Below the pieces are notes generated by a model. The model saw nothing but the letters and a program-made list of their open reading frames with translations, was not told the origin of the DNA and did no database searches. Below are positions 60,248 through 64,000 of a DNA stretch of 64,000 nucleotides, piece by piece. This DNA comes from Paracoccus methylarcula. GTDB lineage: Bacteria > Pseudomonadota > Alphaproteobacteria > Rhodobacterales > Rhodobacteraceae. The stretch covers positions 434,001 through 498,000 of the forward strand of contig NZ_PXNQ02000001.1 of assembly GCF_003007735.2 (NCBI RefSeq), in the 5' to 3' direction. Position 1 is the first letter of the stretch. Every line of letters begins with the position of its first letter. A program made the translations under genes and the position numbers.

Positions 60248-60861
60248 GGCTGGATCGATTTTACCTCATCACTGCCAGCGCGGACCTGTTGGAGCGGCTG
60301 GTGCCCCTGGGCGTGCGGCTGGTGCAGTTGCGGGTCAAGGACGCCGAAGGTGCTGCCCTGCGCGATCAGGTGGCACGGGCGCGCGATTGCTGCGCGGCGC
60401 ATGGGGCGCAACTGGTGCTGAACGATTACTGGCAACTGGCGCTGGAGATGGGCGTGGATTTCGTCCATCTGGGGCAGGAGGATATGGACAGCACCGATTT
60501 CGACGCGCTGCGCCGGGGCGGGGTGCGCTTTGGCCTGTCCACCCATGACGAGGCGGAACTGGACCGCGCACTGTCCTTCGGCCCGGAATATGTGGCGCTT
60601 GGGCCGGTTTATCCGACGCTGCTGAAAAAGATGAAATGGGGTCCGCAGGGGCTGGATCGTGTTCGCGACTGGAAACGGCGGGTGGGCGATGTGCCGCTGG
60701 TTGCCATTGGCGGGCTGACACCCGAACGCCTGCCCGGTGTTTTTGCGGCGGGCGCGGACAGCGCGGCGGTGGTCACTGACATCCAGACCGCCTCCGATCC
60801 CGAGGCGCGCTGCCGGGAATGGATCGCGGCCACGCGGGAGGGTGCGCATGTCCCGTTATGA
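60244..60861 (+). CDS. thiE: Thiamine phosphate synthase
   Basis: Joins HMP-pyrophosphate and thiazole phosphate. 205 residues of TIM-barrel type, with [36 protein letters not shown] and [12 protein letters not shown], where the last holds the pyrophosphate site. Its end overlaps the thiF start by 14 bases. Confidence 0.93.
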   Translation: MRLDRFYLITASADLLERLVPLGVRLVQLRVKDAEGAALRDQVARARDCCAAHGAQLVLNDYWQLALEMGVDFVHLGQEDMDSTDFDALRRGGVRFGLSTHDEAELDRALSFGPEYVALGPVYPTLLKKMKWGPQGLDRVRDWKRRVGDVPLVAIGGLTPERLPGVFAAGADSAAVVTDIQTASDPEARCREWIAATREGAHVPL

Positions 60862-61849
60862 CCGGCAGGTGATCCTGCCCGAGATCGGTACCGAGGGGCA
60901 GGCGAGGCTGGCCGCTGCCCGGGTGCTGATCGTCGGTGCGGGGGGACTGGGTGCGACCGTGATTCCGGCGCTGGCCGGGGCGGGCGTGGGGCATCTGCGG
61001 ATCGTCGATGGCGATCGCGTCGATGAAAGCAACCTGCATCGCCAGACGATGTTCCGCCAAGCCGATATAGGCAGGCCCAAGGCCGATTGCGCCGCGCGCG
61101 AGGCGATGGCGCTGAACCCGCAGATCATGGCCGAGGCGGTTCGCGGCTGGCTGGACCCGGTGACGGTCGGTGCGATGCTGGAGGACACCGATCTGGTGAT
61201 CGACGCGGCGGACAGTTTCGCCGTAAGTTATATCCTCTCGGATGCCTGCATGCACCGCCGCCTGCCGCTGATCGCCGCTTCGGTGCTGGGGCGGCAGGGA
61301 TATGTGGGCGGGTTCTGCGGCACCGGGCCAAGCCTGCGTGCGCTGTTTCCCGATCTGCCGCGACAGGCCCAAAGCTGCGCGACGGCAGGGGTCATGGGGC
61401 CTGTCGTCGCAGTGATGGGGGCGTTGCAGGCGCAGATGGCGCTGTCGATTCTACTGGGGGTAAAGCCCTCGCCTATCGGGCAAGCGGTGACGGTCGATCT
61501 GGCCGCGTGGCGTTTCGGCAGTTTCCGCTTTGACGATGCGCCCGAGCCCGAGGGACCCGCGCTGCCCTTTGTCGCACGGGCCGATCTGCGCGACGCCGAT
61601 TGCGTGGTCGAGCTGCGTCCCGAAAGCGAGGCTCCATGCAAGATCACGGCCGGTGCCCTGCGGCTTGCCCCCGAGGCGATGGCCGCGTGGCAGCCCCCGG
61701 CGGGGCGGCGCGTGGTGCTGTGCTGCCGCAGCGGGTTGCGGGCATGGCGCGCGGCGGTGGAACTGGCCGGGAGGGGGCATCACGATCTGGCGCTTCTGGC
61801 GGCCGGGGCTGCTGACACATCAAACGCTATCGTTGAACACCAGTCATAG
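60848..61849 (+). CDS. thiF: ThiF-like adenylyltransferase with a C-terminal rhodanese-like domain
   Basis: Adenylates the ThiS C-terminus so it can accept sulfur. 333 residues. The ATP motif is GAGGLG (30-35), and the active-site Cys177 is in QSCATAGV. The two zinc CXXC pairs of E. coli ThiF are absent: the first reads SLRA instead of CYRC. A rhodanese-like tail (about 245-333) carries Cys293 in CCRSGLRAW, so it may deliver persulfide sulfur itself, as in MoeZ-type fusions. The last gene of the thi cluster. Confidence 0.9.
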   Translation: MSRYDRQVILPEIGTEGQARLAAARVLIVGAGGLGATVIPALAGAGVGHLRIVDGDRVDESNLHRQTMFRQADIGRPKADCAAREAMALNPQIMAEAVRGWLDPVTVGAMLEDTDLVIDAADSFAVSYILSDACMHRRLPLIAASVLGRQGYVGGFCGTGPSLRALFPDLPRQAQSCATAGVMGPVVAVMGALQAQMALSILLGVKPSPIGQAVTVDLAAWRFGSFRFDDAPEPEGPALPFVARADLRDADCVVELRPESEAPCKITAGALRLAPEAMAAWQPPAGRRVVLCCRSGLRAWRAAVELAGRGHHDLALLAAGAADTSNAIVEHQS

Positions 61850-61876
61850 GCCGGGCTGGCGGTTCGCCAGAGTTAT

Positions 61877-61908
61877 GGCCGTTCTTCTTCATGCAAATAT
61901 CCCGCTGA
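61877..61908 (-). repeat. Conserved repeat tail, copy 6 (reverse orientation)
   Basis: On the minus strand this reads GGGATATTTGCATGAAGAAG. It lacks the GC-rich hairpin seen in the other copies and is directly followed on the plus strand by the structured leader RNA. Confidence 0.7.
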
Positions 61909-62025
61909 GGGTTGTCGGGTGGTGCACCACTGGTTTGAGAACCATCCGGCGACGGGGATGCGAAATCCCCCGGCCATCGCAGGACGCAAGCCCTAGCGTG
62001 GGTTTGTCCGATCGAACCGCAACCC
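61909..62025 (+). ncRNA. Strongly folded leader RNA before the Na+/H+ antiporter (riboswitch candidate)
   Basis: A compact predicted fold. P1 pairs 61911-61918 with 61946-61953 (8 bp, two G-U), closing a three-way junction. P2 is GTGG-TGCA-CCAC (61919-61930), P3 TGGTT-TGAG-AACCA (61931-61944). P4 is GGGGAT-GCGAA-ATCCCC (61954-61970). P5 pairs 61982-61993 with 62000-62009 (10 bp with a 2-base bulge). GGGTT (61909-61913) can pair with AACCC (62021-62025) to close the domain. It lies 110 bases before the antiporter start. Known Na+ (DUF1646) and Li+ (nhaA-I) riboswitches precede such transporters, but I cannot assign the family by eye. Confidence 0.6.
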
Positions 62026-62134
62026 GGGCAGATCCCGATCCGGCGCGCGCGCCGCAAGGCAGATTGGAAAATATCCGACCCCCGAGACGCTCCGTGATAT
62101 TCCCTGCCCGGGGTTTTCCCGCTATCGCAAGGAT

Positions 62135-64000
62135 ATGGATATCGTTCTTCTGACTACCATCGCGGCATCGCTTTTCGTCGTCATCGGCCTCGCGGAACCC
62201 TTGGCGGCGCGATTGTCGCTGCCTTACAGCGTGATCCTTGCGGTTCTGGGCACGCTGATCGGGGCGGGGGCGATCTTCTTTTTGCGCACCGAACTGACCG
62301 ATGCGCTGAACCCGGTGGCCGAGGCGATCCTGGGACTTCCGATCCGCTCGAACGTGTTCCTCTATGTCTTCCTGCCGACGCTGATCTTCCAGGCGACACT
62401 GGGGATGAATGTCAGGCGGATGCTGGATGACTGGGTGCCGATCCTCACGCTGGCGGTGGTGGCGGTCTTCGTTGCCACGGCGACCATCGGCTACGCCCTG
62501 TCCTGGGTCAGCGGGCTGCCGCTGGTGGTCTGCCTGCTGATCGGCTCGATCGTGTCGACCACGGACCCCTCGGCGGTTGTGGGGATCTTCCGCTCTCTCT
62601 CGGCCCCGCGCCGGCTGGCACGGATCATCGAGGGCGAAAGCCTGCTGAATGACGCCGCCGCCATTGCGCTGTTCGGCCTGTTCATGGGCTTCGTCATGCT
62701 GGGCCTGCCCGATCCTGGCCTGGGCGAGGCGATCAGGGGCTTTCCGATGCTGTTCGTCGGCGGCACCATAGGGGGCTGGCTGACCGCGCGTGTCGCCGTG
62801 GCGATGATGGTCCTGTTCGCGCGGTTCGAACTGGCGCAGATCTCGGTCTCGGTCGCAGTGCCCTACCTTGCCTACATCATTTCGGAGCAGCTTTTCGGAG
62901 CCTCGGGCGTGATCGGTGTGGTGGTGGCCGGGCTGACCATGAACATCATCGGACCCGGGCGGCTGTCGCCCGCTTTCTGGACCAATCTGCGCGAGGTCTG
63001 GGACCTGCTGGCGCATTGGGCCGGGGCGCTGATCTTCATCCTTGCCGCGCTGTTGATTCCCCGCCTGTTGGGCGAGGCTCGGCCCGGTGATTTCGCATTG
63101 GTGCTGGTGGTCATCGGCGCGGCACTGCTCGCCCGTGCCATCGTGCTGTTCGGGCTGATGCCGCTGCTGTCGGCGCTGCGCGTCTCGCCCAATGTAGACC
63201 GGCGCTACCGCACCGCGATCCTGTGGGGCGGGCTGCGCGGTGCGGTCACGCTGGCGCTGGCGCTGGCGGTGACGGAAAGCCTGCGCGTGCCGGTCGAGAC
63301 CAAGCGGTTGGTGGGGATCCTCGCGACCGGTTTCACCCTGTTCACGCTGCTGGTGCAGGGCACGAGCCTGCGATGGGTGATCGGCAGGCTGGGGCTGGAC
63401 AAGCTGTCCCCGCTGGACGTGGCGCTCTCCAACCAGGTGATCGCCGTCTCCCTGCAGACGGTGCGCGAGGAGATCGCCGAGACCACCGAGAATTACGAAC
63501 TGACGCGGGAAACCGTCCGCTCCGAGGCCAAGCGTTTTGCCGAGCGGCTGGATGCGGCGGTCGAGCGCGCCGAGGCCGAGGACAATACCGAGATCCTCGA
63601 CCGTGACCGCATCACCCTGGGGCTGATCGCGCTGGCGGGCTATGAACGCGAGGTGATCCTCGAGCGTTTTCGCGAACGCGCCATCAGCGCCCGGCTGTCC
63701 GAGCAGATGCTGTTCGACGCCGACCGGTTGATCGAGGCGGCGCGGACCGGCGGGCGAACGGGCTATCAGCGGGCGGCCCGGCGCAGCCTGCGCTATGGCG
63801 CGGATTTCCGGCTGGCGGCGTTCCTGCGCAACCGGCTCAGGATCGCGCGGCCCTTGGCGCGAATGACCGCCGACCGGTTCGAGATGCTGCTGGCCAAGCG
63901 GCTGATCCTGCGCGATCTGCATGGCTTCATCGACCACCGCATCCGCCGTATTCATGGCCGCCGGGTGGCGGAACTGCTGCATGAATTGCTGAACCGCAGG
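62135..64000 (+). CDS. CPA1-family Na+/H+ antiporter (NhaP-like), 5' part, continues past the window
   Basis: Monovalent cation/proton antiporter; 622 codons visible and the frame stays open to the end. The N-terminal 400 residues hold about 12 membrane segments, with TTDPSA (142-147) and the ion-binding ND pair Asn172-Asp173 in EGESLLNDAAAI, the CPA1 signature. A long cytoplasmic C-terminal part, rich in Arg and Glu, starts after RWVIGRLGLDKLSPLD. It may regulate transport. The ATG at 62135 is preceded by AAGGAT; the structured leader lies upstream. Confidence 0.93.
   Translation, partial: MDIVLLTTIAASLFVVIGLAEPLAARLSLPYSVILAVLGTLIGAGAIFFLRTELTDALNPVAEAILGLPIRSNVFLYVFLPTLIFQATLGMNVRRMLDDWVPILTLAVVAVFVATATIGYALSWVSGLPLVVCLLIGSIVSTTDPSAVVGIFRSLSAPRRLARIIEGESLLNDAAAIALFGLFMGFVMLGLPDPGLGEAIRGFPMLFVGGTIGGWLTARVAVAMMVLFARFELAQISVSVAVPYLAYIISEQLFGASGVIGVVVAGLTMNIIGPGRLSPAFWTNLREVWDLLAHWAGALIFILAALLIPRLLGEARPGDFALVLVVIGAALLARAIVLFGLMPLLSALRVSPNVDRRYRTAILWGGLRGAVTLALALAVTESLRVPVETKRLVGILATGFTLFTLLVQGTSLRWVIGRLGLDKLSPLDVALSNQVIAVSLQTVREEIAETTENYELTRETVRSEAKRFAERLDAAVERAEAEDNTEILDRDRITLGLIALAGYEREVILERFRERAISARLSEQMLFDADRLIEAARTGGRTGYQRAARRSLRYGADFRLAAFLRNRLRIARPLARMTADRFEMLLAKRLILRDLHGFIDHRIRRIHGRRVAELLHELLNRR

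Noticed and set aside
61981-62010. GGACGCAAGCC, reminiscent of the c-di-GMP-I (GEMM) riboswitch core
   Set aside because: The other GEMM core elements and the second stem with its receptor are not present in the right order; treated as part of the unassigned leader fold.
62010-62030. GGTTCGATC-like string on the minus strand, suggestive of a tRNA T-arm
   Set aside because: No acceptor stem, anticodon arm or D-arm can be formed around it.
62041-62054. Perfect palindrome CGGCGCGCGCGCCG after the leader RNA
   Set aside because: Its alternating CG content makes it a likely chance palindrome; no T run follows and the loop would be only four bases.
61889-63982. Minus-strand open frame of about 697 codons over the antiporter and the leader RNA
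   Set aside because: It is the complement of the antiporter, which has the CPA1 motifs; composition is repetitive and domain-free.

Overview
The window is a high-GC chromosomal segment of an alphaproteobacterium, most likely a Rhodobacteraceae member close to Paracoccus. The support is gene content and order: acetoacetyl-CoA thiolase/reductase (phbA-phbB), the cell-cycle regulator GcrA, a TIGR02302/DUF4175 protein, DUF2852, the partial nitrogen-PTS branch hprK-rapZ-EIIA-HPr beside pckA, ETF genes, and choX-betC. The genus is an inference. Nearly all the DNA is ordinary core genome. I see no prophage, insertion sequence, CRISPR array, rRNA or tRNA gene.

Layout. 1-7.3 kb: 3' end of flgI, a class A penicillin-binding protein, amtB (frameshifted), a polyprenyl diphosphate synthase, a DUF2007 protein, a tRNA-type methyltransferase and a YdcH protein. 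7.3-10.4 kb: PHB synthesis genes and an EAL protein. 10.4-14.3 kb: tag, a thioredoxin-like lipid- or periplasm-facing protein, then argH-lptM-lysA. 14.4-20.8 kb: TIGR02302 protein (frameshifted), a zinc-ribbon protein, ftsE-ftsX-plsC and a flavoprotein. 20.8-28.3 kb: a DUF1127-like peptide, accA (frameshifted), an L,D-transpeptidase, a PatB/MalY lyase, two deformylases, fmt, a Nudix hydrolase, gcrA and an ABC permease. 28.4-31.2 kb: argD, a GNAT protein and argF. 31.2-36.5 kb: pckA, hprK-rapZ-EIIA-HPr, a TetR regulator and DUF2852. 36.5-39.0 kb: choline sulfatase and choline-binding protein behind a BetI-like palindrome. 39-44 kb: 3-hydroxybutyryl-CoA dehydrogenase, etfBA, cobalamin adenosyltransferase, HIG1 protein, SDR and SH3 protein. 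44-49.8 kb: parC and an arsenic operon (ArsR-ArsC fusion, GAPDH, ArsJ). 49.8-56 kb: glnB-glnA, nnr, a secreted acidic repeat protein and an Old Yellow Enzyme (frameshifted). 56-61.9 kb: a TPP riboswitch and thiC-thiO-thiS-thiG-thiE-thiF. 61.9-64 kb: a strongly folded leader RNA and a CPA1 Na+/H+ antiporter running off the end.

How the genes work together. Arginine synthesis is represented by argD, argF and argH at separate sites; nitrogen assimilation by glnB-glnA and amtB; PHB/butyryl-CoA metabolism by phbA, phbB, the 3-hydroxybutyryl-CoA dehydrogenase and ETF. The arsenic operon encodes the arseno-phosphoglycerate export route. The thi genes build the thiazole and pyrimidine halves of thiamine and join them, under a TPP riboswitch; thiD is not in the window.

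Two features cut across the window. First, at least four genes, including the normally essential accA, are each broken by one missing base next to a short G or C run, which looks more like assembly error than gene decay. Second, a GC-rich hairpin with a conserved tail (consensus GATATTTKCATGAAGAA) recurs at about six gene boundaries. The least explained items are the structured leader before the antiporter and four GTACAC boxes spaced exactly 11 bp apart after parC.
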